In this document: positions 1-7,197 of the stretch, in pieces | Numbering within the stretch: the stretch's first letter is position 1 | Layout of the letters: each line of letters starts with the position of its first letter | Source of the DNA: Bifidobacterium felsineum | GTDB taxonomy: Bacteria > Actinomycetota > Actinomycetes > Actinomycetales > Bifidobacteriaceae | Assembly: GCF_002802915.1 (NCBI RefSeq) | Contig: NZ_PEBJ01000001.1 | Location: 620,001 to 684,000 of the forward strand | Direction: 5' to 3' | DNA length: 64,000 bases | The notes under the pieces: generated by a model | What the model was told of the DNA's origin: nothing | Database searches by the model: none | The model's input: the letters and a program-made list of their open reading frames with translations, nothing else | Translations under genes and position numbers: made by a program

Positions 1-529
1 TGTTGAATTGCAGATGCGAGCCGATAAGACCTCCGATGGTGGCTCCGGACACCCAATACGCCTGATTGAACAGCGTGACCCATAAATAGAACCAGCCTCG
101 GTCTACGTCTTGAGGAATGCGTGCGGAGGAATTGATGGCAAACGTTTCGTCGCACATGCCATAAATCAGGTACGGGCGTTTCCAGCCAAGACCCTTGAAC
201 TTGCCCAACATTGACAGGCCGTAGAACAAATGACGAGCGTTCACCATAAGTGCCAGCAGAAAAGCGGCCAGCGGATTGAACGCGGAAAGCAGAAGATTCA
301 CGGTCACGAATTCCATCGAACCGGCGAAGATGAACGCGCTCATGCACATGGGCCACACGAATGAGAAGCCTTTGGTACCCATCAGCATGCCATAGGAGGC
401 GCCGAGGAAGAGGAATCCCATGCAGATCGGCACCGTGAGCGGGAACGCGGCCTTCAATGCCCGTATGCGTATGCCGCCATGACTGTGGCGAGACATAGGA
501 CCAGGAGTGATTTGTGATTCATGTGCCAT
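1..529 (-). CDS. AzlC family branched-chain amino acid permease, 3' part cut by window edge
   Basis: The reverse strand is open from an ATG at 529 to the window edge, giving about 176 residues without a stop. The protein has a short hydrophilic start (MAHESQITPG), then hydrophobic segments typical of AzlC: an ALKAAFPLTVPICMGFLFLG stretch, FAGSMEFVTVNLL, and the family-like NARHLFYGLSML. AzlC is the large membrane subunit that works with the small AzlD in branched-chain amino acid export. The partner, if present, would lie beyond the left edge. The start is the first ATG in frame; no strong SD is obvious, and an in-frame ATG 11 codons further in (MSRHSHGG) is possible. Confidence 0.8.
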   Translation of the reverse strand, partial: MAHESQITPGPMSRHSHGGIRIRALKAAFPLTVPICMGFLFLGASYGMLMGTKGFSFVWPMCMSAFIFAGSMEFVTVNLLLSAFNPLAAFLLALMVNARHLFYGLSMLGKFKGLGWKRPYLIYGMCDETFAINSSARIPQDVDRGWFYLWVTLFNQAYWVSGATIGGLIGSHLQFN

Positions 530-708
530 GAATAATCGTGTGCCTCCCGCTGTGATTCACTTTCTGGCAGTGGGTGCAGGCGATGAACATGTTGGGCATC
601 ATGGCCGCAGCCCAACATACGAAGATATGAATAGACCTAGACCTTGGTCGCCGGTGCGGTTGTTGGTTGTGCGGCAGGCCAGGCAAAGTAGGGGCGTACG
701 GCCTGTCG

Positions 709-1458
709 CTATGCAGCCGTGTGATTGTCGTCGTCTACGAGAAGAGTATCCTTGATAGCTTTCATAGAGGCTCCTTGTACGCTAGTGTGATCGTCTTGGT
801 GCCTGTCCCATGCGCGCTCCACAAAAACTACGGGTATGGGAGTCATACCGGTTACGGCGATATGCTCATGTACAACGTCAAGGTCGAGCATGGCCATGAA
901 ATGTCGTTGCTCCCATTTCGGCCGCGGGTCAGGCTGACCGTTCAGCGCCTTCCATTGCGTATCGTCGATATATGCCGGTATGTGTACCGTTCGAGGTGTC
1001 GAGTTGATCTGCCAAATGACGTATTTCACCGGATACGTGGATATGTCATCATCATTGCCTCGCACATCGGCATACGCCACAAGGCCTGGATGGATTTGTT
1101 CCGCTGCGATACCGACAAATGAATCGGACTTGAGCTCCTGGCGCAGACGTTGCCATGAATGTTGGTCGCGTGAGAATGCAACCGCAATGGCCAGTGGCAG
1201 CCCGGACACCAGAATCAATGCGATCCCGCAAACCAGAGCCGGCAGATCAAGCGCTTCAGGCGTCCATACAGGTAAGTCGCCATGATTGGATACCCATAGG
1301 GATCCTGCCGCTCTGATGAGCAGGAGAATTCCTCCGCATACGAGGAGTATGAAGATGACAGCTGAGCGCCTTGTGGTACGCATGTCATGCCGTATTTCGA
1401 CGTCTTTTCCCCTGATGGCCCTGAGAACTTCAGTGTGGTTGCCTTCCAGCCATTCCAT
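709..1458 (-). CDS. Hypothetical membrane protein with two N-terminal TM segments
   Basis: This 249-residue protein is not recognised. After a short charged start it has two hydrophobic segments, about residues 33-53 (SAVIFILLVCGGILLLIRAA) and 73-95, followed by a soluble C-terminal half of about 150 residues rich in H, D and W. The ATG at 1458 is preceded on the minus strand by GGAGAAGGGA at a suitable distance, which favours it over the internal ATG at 1383. It is co-oriented with azlC, 179 bases upstream of it; that gap holds no gene. A small host-specific membrane protein is the most that can be said. Confidence 0.6.
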   Translation of the reverse strand: MEWLEGNHTEVLRAIRGKDVEIRHDMRTTRRSAVIFILLVCGGILLLIRAAGSLWVSNHGDLPVWTPEALDLPALVCGIALILVSGLPLAIAVAFSRDQHSWQRLRQELKSDSFVGIAAEQIHPGLVAYADVRGNDDDISTYPVKYVIWQINSTPRTVHIPAYIDDTQWKALNGQPDPRPKWEQRHFMAMLDLDVVHEHIAVTGMTPIPVVFVERAWDRHQDDHTSVQGASMKAIKDTLLVDDDNHTAA

Positions 1459-1602
1459 ACGCTCGTCCCTTCTCCTGACGGTTCGGTGAATTCGGCTGAT
1501 AATGAGGCCTGATATTCGAATCGCCAGTTACCCACTTTAGTGAGCTAAAGCATGATCTTTGGAATGAGCGGCTACATCATGCGTAACCGCGTATGAACAT
1601 AC

Positions 1603-1634
1603 GAAAAAACCTCGACCGATTGGCCGAGGTTTTT
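1603..1634 (-). terminator. Rho-independent terminator of tRNA-Glu
   Basis: Read on the minus strand, AAAACCTCGGCC and its complement form a hairpin ending in a T run, 8 bases after the tRNA-Glu 3' end. Confidence 0.75.
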
Positions 1635-1641
1635 GTTGAAG

Positions 1642-1713
1642 TACCCCCAGAGAGAGTCGAACTCTCGTTGTCAGATTGAAAGTCTGGTGTCCTAACCGTT
1701 AGACGATGGGGGC
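1642..1713 (-). tRNA. tRNA-Glu (UUC anticodon)
   Basis: The minus strand folds as a 72-nt cloverleaf. The acceptor GCCCCCA pairs with TGGGGGT (first pair G-T), discriminator A. The anticodon loop CTTTCAA gives anticodon UUC, and the T-loop is GAGAGTTCGACTCTC. The 3' CCA is not encoded. The first anticodon-stem pair is a C-A mismatch. Confidence 0.93.
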
Positions 1714-1827
1714 GGACAACTCGTCTTACTATAGTGAGCCTCTGTATTTCGCGCAAATCTCACGCCGTTTCGGCGTGTCGCGTTGGAATTGCTAGGTTTT
1801 GCGGGATGGATTCGCACTGAGGCGTTT

Positions 1828-1869
1828 TTTGTGGTTGCGTCCCACTTGTCTGCGGGATGCAACCACAAA
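1828..1869. repeat. Hairpin repeat, GGGATGCAA family, copy A
   Basis: Arms TTTGTGGTTGCGTCCC (1828-1843) and GGGATGCAACCACAAA (1854-1869) are complementary with a single G-T pair; the loop is 10 bases. The same GGGA(T/C)GCAA core recurs at 26262-26306, 48327-48372 and 48469-48513. Confidence 0.75.
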
Positions 1870-1957
1870 TAGCTCGATATCGCAGTCGCATCCCACGGTG
1901 TATGGGCAGGAAACGTTGATATTATGCCAATTCGGTTGTTGGGGTTAATTTGAGCAT

Positions 1958-2002
1958 GCGGGATGGAAACGCATAAATGGCCGTGATGCTTTTCCGTCCC
2001 GC
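1958..2002. repeat. Hairpin repeat, GGGATGCAA family, copy B; possible trmB terminator
   Basis: Arms GCGGGATGGAAACGCAT (1958-1974) and ATGCTTTTCCGTCCCGC (1986-2002) pair with one mismatch and one G-T. It lies 14 bases beyond the trmB stop, so it could stop or stabilise the trmB transcript. Confidence 0.65.
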
Positions 2003-2015
2003 GCCTGCCCTGTGA

Positions 2016-2900
2016 TTATTTCACTGCATTGAGCGCAACTGCCTGATAAGTGAAATCATGGATGACTCGCCCGGCATCCAGTCCCTTCTTCTCGAAGTTG
2101 GTCAGTACTCGCCCGACGAATCGCTCTGATTCGGTAAAATCCGCGTGCGGCATGTCGGCGGCCAAATCGGCGTTGCCTTTGCCGACATGCTCCAGTGGCA
2201 GGCTCGAGTTGATGGTGCCGATGTTCTTCCAGCCGTCAAGGTGGTCCATCACCTCATGCACATGCAGGGCGTAATCCTCAATGTCGGTGGCAATGCGCCA
2301 TACACCGCCATCCACCAGTGCATCGTGAATGTTGCCGGCGAGCTCCGGCTGCACGATGCGGCGCTTGTGATGCTTTTTCTTCGGCCACGGGTCGGGGAAG
2401 AAAGTCCAGACCTCGGCGATGCTTCCCGGTTCGGTGACCTTGAACAGTTCCGCAGCGTTGACCTGGGCGATGCGAATGTTGGTGAGTTGCTGCTTGCCGG
2501 CCAGCAGCAGGGTATGCGCTACGCCCGGGTCGTATACTTCGAGCGCCAGAAAGTTGGTTTCCGGATGAGCGGCGGCCGCGGCGACCACATTCTCGCCTTG
2601 TCCGGTGCCGATTTCCACGATCAGGGGATTGCTGTTGCCCCAAGTGGACTGAATATATGCCTTGGTCAACGAGAAGCCCTCACGCACGTCGAGTCGGGCG
2701 TTGCCGGCTGCGATGTCCAGCAGATACGTGTCCGCGTAGTTGTCCCATGCGCGCTGCAGGCGGGTGTCAAGTCGTGCCGAGCGGCGGACGAATGAGAGCA
2801 CCTTGTGAATCGGATGGGCTGGCGTTGTTTGTTCTTCGATGGCATGTGCCGTGTCGAGACTCTCGTTTGTCGGCTCGGTGGGGGCTTGGGTGTCGGTCAT
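2016..2900 (-). CDS. trmB: tRNA (guanine-N7-)-methyltransferase
   Basis: TrmB makes m7G46 in the variable loop of tRNAs using S-adenosylmethionine. The SAM-binding loop [12 protein letters not shown] and the family signature [16 protein letters not shown] are both present, followed by the usual C-terminal substrate region. I place the start at the ATG at 2900 ([10 protein letters not shown]), which has AAAGG upstream on the minus strand, giving 294 residues; the frame stays open 29 codons further upstream to another ATG at 2987. The roughly 45-residue N-terminal stretch rich in T, E and P is probably disordered. It stands alone between tRNA genes, which suits a tRNA-modifying enzyme but does not prove linkage. 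Confidence 0.93.
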   Translation of the reverse strand: MTDTQAPTEPTNESLDTAHAIEEQTTPAHPIHKVLSFVRRSARLDTRLQRAWDNYADTYLLDIAAGNARLDVREGFSLTKAYIQSTWGNSNPLIVEIGTGQGENVVAAAAAHPETNFLALEVYDPGVAHTLLLAGKQQLTNIRIAQVNAAELFKVTEPGSIAEVWTFFPDPWPKKKHHKRRIVQPELAGNIHDALVDGGVWRIATDIEDYALHVHEVMDHLDGWKNIGTINSSLPLEHVGKGNADLAADMPHADFTESERFVGRVLTNFEKKGLDAGRVIHDFTYQAVALNAVK

Positions 2901-3156
2901 GGTATTGCTTGGCCTTTCGTCGAAGAGAGGTTTATGCCCTGCAGGGCTTGAATCAGCTACTGAATCACTATCTGACCATTGTGCCACCCGCTATGCCGTG
3001 CCGACTGGTGATGCGCTGGTGATGCGATAGATGGATGTGTTGTATTTGAAGAATGTCGTAAATCGTTGGAAATTAGCCAGACACGCCGTAGTTTGCGTAA
3101 GTTCCGATTTTCAGTAATATATCTATCTGTTGCCTGTCGCAAGACAGAAACAACAC

Positions 3157-3230
3157 GGCCCCGTAGCTCAGTTGGTTAGAGCGCCGCCCTGTCACGGCGG
3201 AGGTCACCGGTTCAAGTCCGGCCGGGGTCG
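3157..3230 (+). tRNA. tRNA-Asp (GUC anticodon), copy 1
   Basis: A 74-nt cloverleaf with acceptor GGCCCCG/CGGGGTC, anticodon arm CCGCC-CTGTCAC-GGCGG (anticodon GUC) and T arm GGTTCAAGTCC. CCA is not encoded (the bases after the discriminator G are CTT). The body is identical to the copy at 30896-30969. Confidence 0.96.
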
Positions 3231-3267
3231 CTTGGATGGCCACTTGCTTGCAAGTGGACTATTCAAT

Positions 3268-3340
3268 GGCTCTGTAGCTCAGTTGGTAGAGCGAGCGACT
3301 GAAAATCGCTAGGTCAACGGATCGACGCCGTTCGGAGCCA
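3268..3340 (+). tRNA. tRNA-Phe (GAA anticodon)
   Basis: A 73-nt cloverleaf 37 bases after tRNA-Asp, probably co-transcribed. Acceptor GGCTCTG/CGGAGCC, anticodon arm AGCGA-CTGAAAA-TCGCT. The T stem is AACGG/CCGTT with loop ATCGACG, which lacks the usual T54 at its first position. CCA is not encoded. Confidence 0.92.
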
Positions 3341-3348
3341 CAACTAAT

Positions 3349-3376
3349 AAAGCCCCGCTTTGAAAGCGGGGCTTTT
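3349..3376 (+). terminator. Terminator after the tRNA pair, shared with cfa
   Basis: AAAGCCCCGCTT and AAGCGGGGCTTT form a 12-bp perfect stem with a 3-base loop and a short T run. It sits between the convergent tRNA-Phe and cfa genes and could work in both directions. Confidence 0.88.
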
Positions 3377-3382
3377 GTGTTA

Positions 3383-4687
3383 TCAGGCCTTCCACCAGGG
3401 GCGCAGCGGGTACCACTTGCCGTCCGGGTGGCCGACACGGTCGGGCTTGACCGCGAGGAACTGGTGGATCTGGATGCCGTCGAGCTCAAAGTTCAATGCG
3501 CAGGCGGCCATGTATAGGCCCCAGACCTTGGCGCGTTCGAAGCCAACCTGCTTGACCGCGTCATCCCAGTGTTCGGAAAGGTTCTTATTCCAGTGGTGCA
3601 GGGTCAGCGCGTAATGCTGGCGCAGGTTCTCCTGATGCACCACGTTGAATCCGGCGTCGTGAATGCAGGATTCAATGAATCCGGGCGCTCCGAGATCGCC
3701 GTCCGGGAAGATATACCGATCAAGGAATTCGTCGGTGCCTGGCTTGCCGTTCGGTTTGTCATGGCTGATGGTGATCTGATGGTTCAGCAGGCGACCCATC
3801 GGCTTCAGGAGCCTGAACATCTCCTCAAAGTAGCTCTGATAGTTCTTGGTTCCTACATGTTCCATCATGCCGATGGAGCAAATACCGTCGAAATCACGCT
3901 CGGGGACTTCTCGATAATCCTGTACGCGCACTTCGGCCAAGTCCTGCAGCCCTTCGCGAGCAATCCATTCGTTCGCATATGCGGCCTGCTCTTTGGACAG
4001 AGTGACTCCCAAGGCCTTGATACCGCGGCGTGCTGCGGTAATGACCATCGAACCCCAGCCGCAGCCAATATCAAGCAGACGTTCTCCGGGCTGGAGCCCG
4101 AGTTTGTCGAGAATCAGGCGCAGCTTATTGGCCTGCGCATCCTCCAGACTCATGTTCTCGCTGTCAAATACTGCGCAGGTGTAGGTCATGGAAGGGCCCA
4201 GGAAGTCGGCGTAGAACTCATTGGACATATCGTAATGGAAGCTTACGGTCTCGGAGTCGGCCTTTTCCGTATGCGGCATCAGTCCCTGCTTGATGCGGGC
4301 GAACTTGCTCGGCCCCTCGGTGGAAGGCACCGGCGGCTTCTTGAATCCATGGCTCAGAATACCCGCTGAAACCCGTGCGAATGACACCGGTGTGATTGGC
4401 TTTACGTACTTGGCTAGGGAAATCAGTTTGCGCATGGCAGGGTAGGGGTCGGCGTAGTCGATGCCCTCCACGTCGAAGTCGCCGAGCACATATGCGCGGA
4501 CCACGCCGATCTCATTCGGATGTGCGAGTAGCTGATACATGCAATTCGGGCTGGTGATGTTTACCGTGAGATCCGCGTCGGCAGGCCCGAAATGCGAGCC
4601 GTCAAATGCATTGACACGCACCGGTGCACTCTGTTGAACGAATAATCCCACCATTTCGGCTACGGTCATAGCCTTGCCGTTGGCCAT
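3383..4687 (-). CDS. cfa: Cyclopropane-fatty-acyl-phospholipid synthase
   Basis: The enzyme adds a methylene group from S-adenosylmethionine across double bonds of membrane phospholipid acyl chains. The SAM-binding loop RLLDIGCGWGSMVITAARRG, the substrate motif SFHYDMSNEFYADFLGPSMTYTCAVF region and the late LNHQITISHDKP stretch match the CFA/mycolic acid methyltransferase family. The chosen ATG at 4687 (MANGKAMT) has AAGAGGTGG four bases upstream; an earlier in-frame ATG at 4720 lacks this. Length is 434 residues, close to family size. It is monocistronic, ending at a shared terminator and divergent from fucO. The product would harden the membrane against acid and stationary-phase stress. Confidence 0.93.
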   Translation of the reverse strand: MANGKAMTVAEMVGLFVQQSAPVRVNAFDGSHFGPADADLTVNITSPNCMYQLLAHPNEIGVVRAYVLGDFDVEGIDYADPYPAMRKLISLAKYVKPITPVSFARVSAGILSHGFKKPPVPSTEGPSKFARIKQGLMPHTEKADSETVSFHYDMSNEFYADFLGPSMTYTCAVFDSENMSLEDAQANKLRLILDKLGLQPGERLLDIGCGWGSMVITAARRGIKALGVTLSKEQAAYANEWIAREGLQDLAEVRVQDYREVPERDFDGICSIGMMEHVGTKNYQSYFEEMFRLLKPMGRLLNHQITISHDKPNGKPGTDEFLDRYIFPDGDLGAPGFIESCIHDAGFNVVHQENLRQHYALTLHHWNKNLSEHWDDAVKQVGFERAKVWGLYMAACALNFELDGIQIHQFLAVKPDRVGHPDGKWYPLRPWWKA

Positions 4688-4772
4688 TTTCCACCTCTTT
4701 TGCTGTTTAGATACATACAAACCCCAACTACGCTTGTATCCTAGTCTTCTTTTCCTCTCAGCGTGTTTTCAG

Positions 4773-4784
4773 GTTAACGTTCAC
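4773..4784. promoter_or_regulatory. LacI-type operator-like sequence upstream of fucO
   Basis: GTTAACGTTCAC resembles one variant of the TGTGAGCGCTCACA-type operators used by LacI-family sugar regulators in bifidobacteria. It lies about 80 bases before the fucO start, in the gap divergent to cfa. Confidence 0.35.
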
Positions 4785-4796
4785 AAACGTAGTACG

Positions 4797-4810
4797 CTAA
4801 CAATTGTTAG
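4797..4810. promoter_or_regulatory. Perfect 14-bp palindrome upstream of fucO
   Basis: CTAACAATTGTTAG is an exact inverted repeat 54 bases before the fucO ATG. A dimeric repressor site is likely; the protein is not known. Confidence 0.45.
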
Positions 4811-4864
4811 GTCGTTCAACGAATGAGCGACTGGAACAGGTACGAGCTCAAAAGGAGAGCACCT

Positions 4865-6016
4865 ATGGTCTATCGGATGATTTTCAACCAGACTGCATAT
4901 TTCGGCCGCGGCGCCATCAAGGAAATCCCCACCGTTGCAAAGCAGCACGGCTTCACCAAGGCGTTTATCGTCACTGATCCGGTTCTGTTGGAAACCGGTA
5001 CCGCCGAAAAGGTCACCAAGGTTCTGGACGAGGCAGGACTTCCATACGAGGTCTTCTCCAATGTCAAGCCGAATCCGCCGGTCGAGTGCATCAAGGACGG
5101 CGTTGAGAAGTTCGCCGCATCCGGTGCTGACTTCCTGATTGGTCTGGGCGGCGGATCCCCGCAGGATACCTGCAAGGGCATCGGCATCATCACCGCCAAC
5201 CCGGAGTTCTCCGACGTGCTTTCCCTTGAAGGCGTCGCCGACACCAAGAACCCGTCCGTCCCGATCTTCGGCGTGCCGACCACCGCGGGCACCGCGTCCG
5301 AGACCACCATCAACTACGTGATCACCGACACCGCCAACAAGCGCAAGTTCGTGGCCGTCGACCCGCACGACATCCCGATCGTCGCTTTCGTCGACCCGGA
5401 TCTGACCGACTCCATGCCGCGCGGACTGAAGGTCGCCACCGGTCTGGATGCTCTGACCCATGCCATCGAGGGCTACATCACCCCGGGCGCTTGGAGCCTG
5501 TCCGACTGCCTGTCCATGCAGACCATCCGCATGATTGCCAAGAACCTTGCCAAGTCGGCAGACGGCGATATTCCGGCCGGCGAACAGATGGCATATGCCT
5601 CCTACATCACCGGCATGGCCTACTCCAACGTCGGCCTTGGCCTGGTGCACGGCATGGCTCACCCGCTGGGCGGCCGCCTCGGCGTGGCCCACGGTGTTGC
5701 CAACGGCATTCTGCTGGCCCCGGTCATGGAATACAACAAGGACTTCACCGGTGAGAAGTACCGCGACATCGCCGATGCCTTCGGTGTCGAGGATGCCTAC
5801 ACCGGCGACCTCGAGAAGGTCCGCGAAGAGGCTGTGCAGGCTGTCCACAAGCTGACCGTCGACCTGAAGAACCCGACCAAGATTTCCGAGGTCGGTGCCA
5901 CTGAGGCCGATCTTGCCCCGCTGGCCCACGACGCCTTCAACGATGTGTGCACCCCGGGCAACCCGCGCAAGGCCACCGAGGAAGACATTCTCGCCATCTA
6001 CAAGTCGCTGATGTGA
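4865..6016 (+). CDS. fucO: Lactaldehyde reductase (L-1,2-propanediol oxidoreductase), Fe-dependent
   Basis: FucO reduces L-lactaldehyde, from fucose or rhamnose breakdown, to 1,2-propanediol with NADH. The protein is a group III iron-dependent alcohol dehydrogenase of 383 residues, the size of the Escherichia coli enzyme. The metal ligands fall at D195 and H199 (GLDALTHA), H262 (VHGMAHPLGG) and H276 (GVAHG), within one residue of the E. coli numbering. The nucleotide loop GLGGGSPQDTCKG is present. The start ATG at 4865 has AAAAGGAG upstream; an in-frame ATG at 4823 has none. Codon use is strongly biased to C-ending codons, suggesting high expression. Two operator-like sequences precede it, so sugar-dependent control is likely. 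Confidence 0.92.
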   Translation: MVYRMIFNQTAYFGRGAIKEIPTVAKQHGFTKAFIVTDPVLLETGTAEKVTKVLDEAGLPYEVFSNVKPNPPVECIKDGVEKFAASGADFLIGLGGGSPQDTCKGIGIITANPEFSDVLSLEGVADTKNPSVPIFGVPTTAGTASETTINYVITDTANKRKFVAVDPHDIPIVAFVDPDLTDSMPRGLKVATGLDALTHAIEGYITPGAWSLSDCLSMQTIRMIAKNLAKSADGDIPAGEQMAYASYITGMAYSNVGLGLVHGMAHPLGGRLGVAHGVANGILLAPVMEYNKDFTGEKYRDIADAFGVEDAYTGDLEKVREEAVQAVHKLTVDLKNPTKISEVGATEADLAPLAHDAFNDVCTPGNPRKATEEDILAIYKSLM

Positions 6017-6027
6017 TTCAGTGCATA

Positions 6028-6150
6028 GGCCCCCTCTGATGAGGGGGCTCCCGGCGAAGCCGGATGAGGTAGAGATGATCGGGCATCACGTTCTGGTCGT
6101 CTCTACCTTCGTCATCGCACAACGATGACACCTCCCTCGTCAGAGGGAGG
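6028..6150. repeat. Composite imperfect palindrome of about 123 bp, MITE-like
   Basis: The ends GGCCCCCTCTGATGAGGGGG and CCTCCCTCGTCAGAGGGAGG are inverted copies of each other and each is itself a small hairpin. Inside, GGTAGAGA (from 6068) is repeated inverted as TCTCTACC. The whole element could fold as one long hairpin. The left half (CCCCCTCTGA, then CTCCCGGCGAAGC) recurs at 18622-18669. It has no coding capacity. It lies between the convergent fucO and glycosyltransferase genes and could also end both transcripts. Confidence 0.7.
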
Positions 6151-6159
6151 CAAGGAAAA

Positions 6160-7083
6160 CTACTCGTGCTTTGCGTCCCACTCCTCATCCGTGGGCGTTT
6201 CGGCATAGAGCTTCTTGCCCTGCGCCTCGGCAAGCTCCATCTGCTCATTGATCCATGCCGCCTCGGCTGGGTTGATATCGGCGGTATTCAGCACCTTCTG
6301 CCACACCGGGTAGAACAGATGCATCGCCGGATACATGGCGGTGAACAGAATCTCCGGCTTGTGCCTGCGCCAATGCTGCGGATGCGCGTTGAACGTGTTC
6401 TTGAAACGACGCATGTAGTTAAGGAACGAGCTCAACGATGTATCCATGCGTCGAGCGCTCATCGCGGCGATCATGCGCGGTGAATACACGGTTTTCAGGT
6501 CCTTGCCCATCAGATGCAGTGAGATATCGATATCCTCATGCATCATATCGGCCTTATCGCGGCATACCTCATCGGCGATCTGACGCCATGCGGAGGCACG
6601 CAACGCCATATTCGAGCCGAATAGCAGAGGTTGACCACCATCCGCACGATAGATACGCTTGCGCAGTGAATTGTCACCGCGCAAACCGAAATGACGTGAC
6701 GGCATGTCGTAATACATCACCGGACCCGTGGCCCCCATCGCCTCGGGATCCTCGGTGAAAATACCGCTGACCACTTCCACCCAATCCGGACGAATCATGC
6801 AATCGGCGTCGAAACGACCGAGCACATCGCCGGTGGCATGGTTCAGACCATAGTTGCGTGTGGGGATCAGCCCCTGCTCATCGTCCTGATGCAGCAGCTT
6901 GACCGGGGCCTCAGGGTGTTCGGCGATGAACTGTTCGACGATCTCGCAGGTGTTGTCGGTGGAACGATTGTCCACCACCAACACCTCATACGGCATCACG
7001 GTCTGGCGCGTGGCGTTGAGCAGACAATCGCGAATACGTTCGGATTCGTTCCACGCTGGGATGATGATCGAAACGGTAAGCAT
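6160..7083 (-). CDS. Family 2 glycosyltransferase
   Basis: The 307-residue protein opens with the GT2 nucleotide-sugar fold motif VSIIIPAWNESERIRDCLLN and has the metal-binding DADCMIRPDW region near residue 92. No clear transmembrane segment is visible, so it would be a soluble or membrane-associated GT-A enzyme building an envelope glycan or glycolipid. The donor and acceptor cannot be told from sequence. The start ATG at 7083 is the first in frame. It stands alone, divergent from the AI-2E transporter gene, with the MITE-like repeat at its 3' end. Confidence 0.85.
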   Translation of the reverse strand: MLTVSIIIPAWNESERIRDCLLNATRQTVMPYEVLVVDNRSTDNTCEIVEQFIAEHPEAPVKLLHQDDEQGLIPTRNYGLNHATGDVLGRFDADCMIRPDWVEVVSGIFTEDPEAMGATGPVMYYDMPSRHFGLRGDNSLRKRIYRADGGQPLLFGSNMALRASAWRQIADEVCRDKADMMHEDIDISLHLMGKDLKTVYSPRMIAAMSARRMDTSLSSFLNYMRRFKNTFNAHPQHWRRHKPEILFTAMYPAMHLFYPVWQKVLNTADINPAEAAWINEQMELAEAQGKKLYAETPTDEEWDAKHE

Positions 7084-7197
7084 GGTTCCAAGGATAGAAA
7101 AGCGGGTGTACTCAGTCCAGAGTTCGATTCGTGTGGATGCTGCGCTCAGCCGAATGATGCTTCGGCAACATCGAGCCTCTCGCTACAATGGGGAGCC

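Larger units (their letters stand above)
1714..2015. other. Gene-free gap of about 300 bases with hairpin repeats
   Basis: The gap between tRNA-Glu and trmB has no convincing gene. It holds two hairpins of the GGGATGCAA family (1828-1869 and 1958-2002) and a solitary half at 1881-1896 (CGCAGTCGCATCCCAC). Confidence 0.7.

Noticed and set aside
709..1535. Second minus-strand open frame at 1215-1535
   Set aside because: It overlaps the 709-1458 gene in another frame, and the latter has a good SD and TM segments.
6838..7197. Plus-strand open frame extending the AI-2E transporter upstream
   Set aside because: It runs antisense through the glycosyltransferase gene, and an SD with an ATG sits at 7198.
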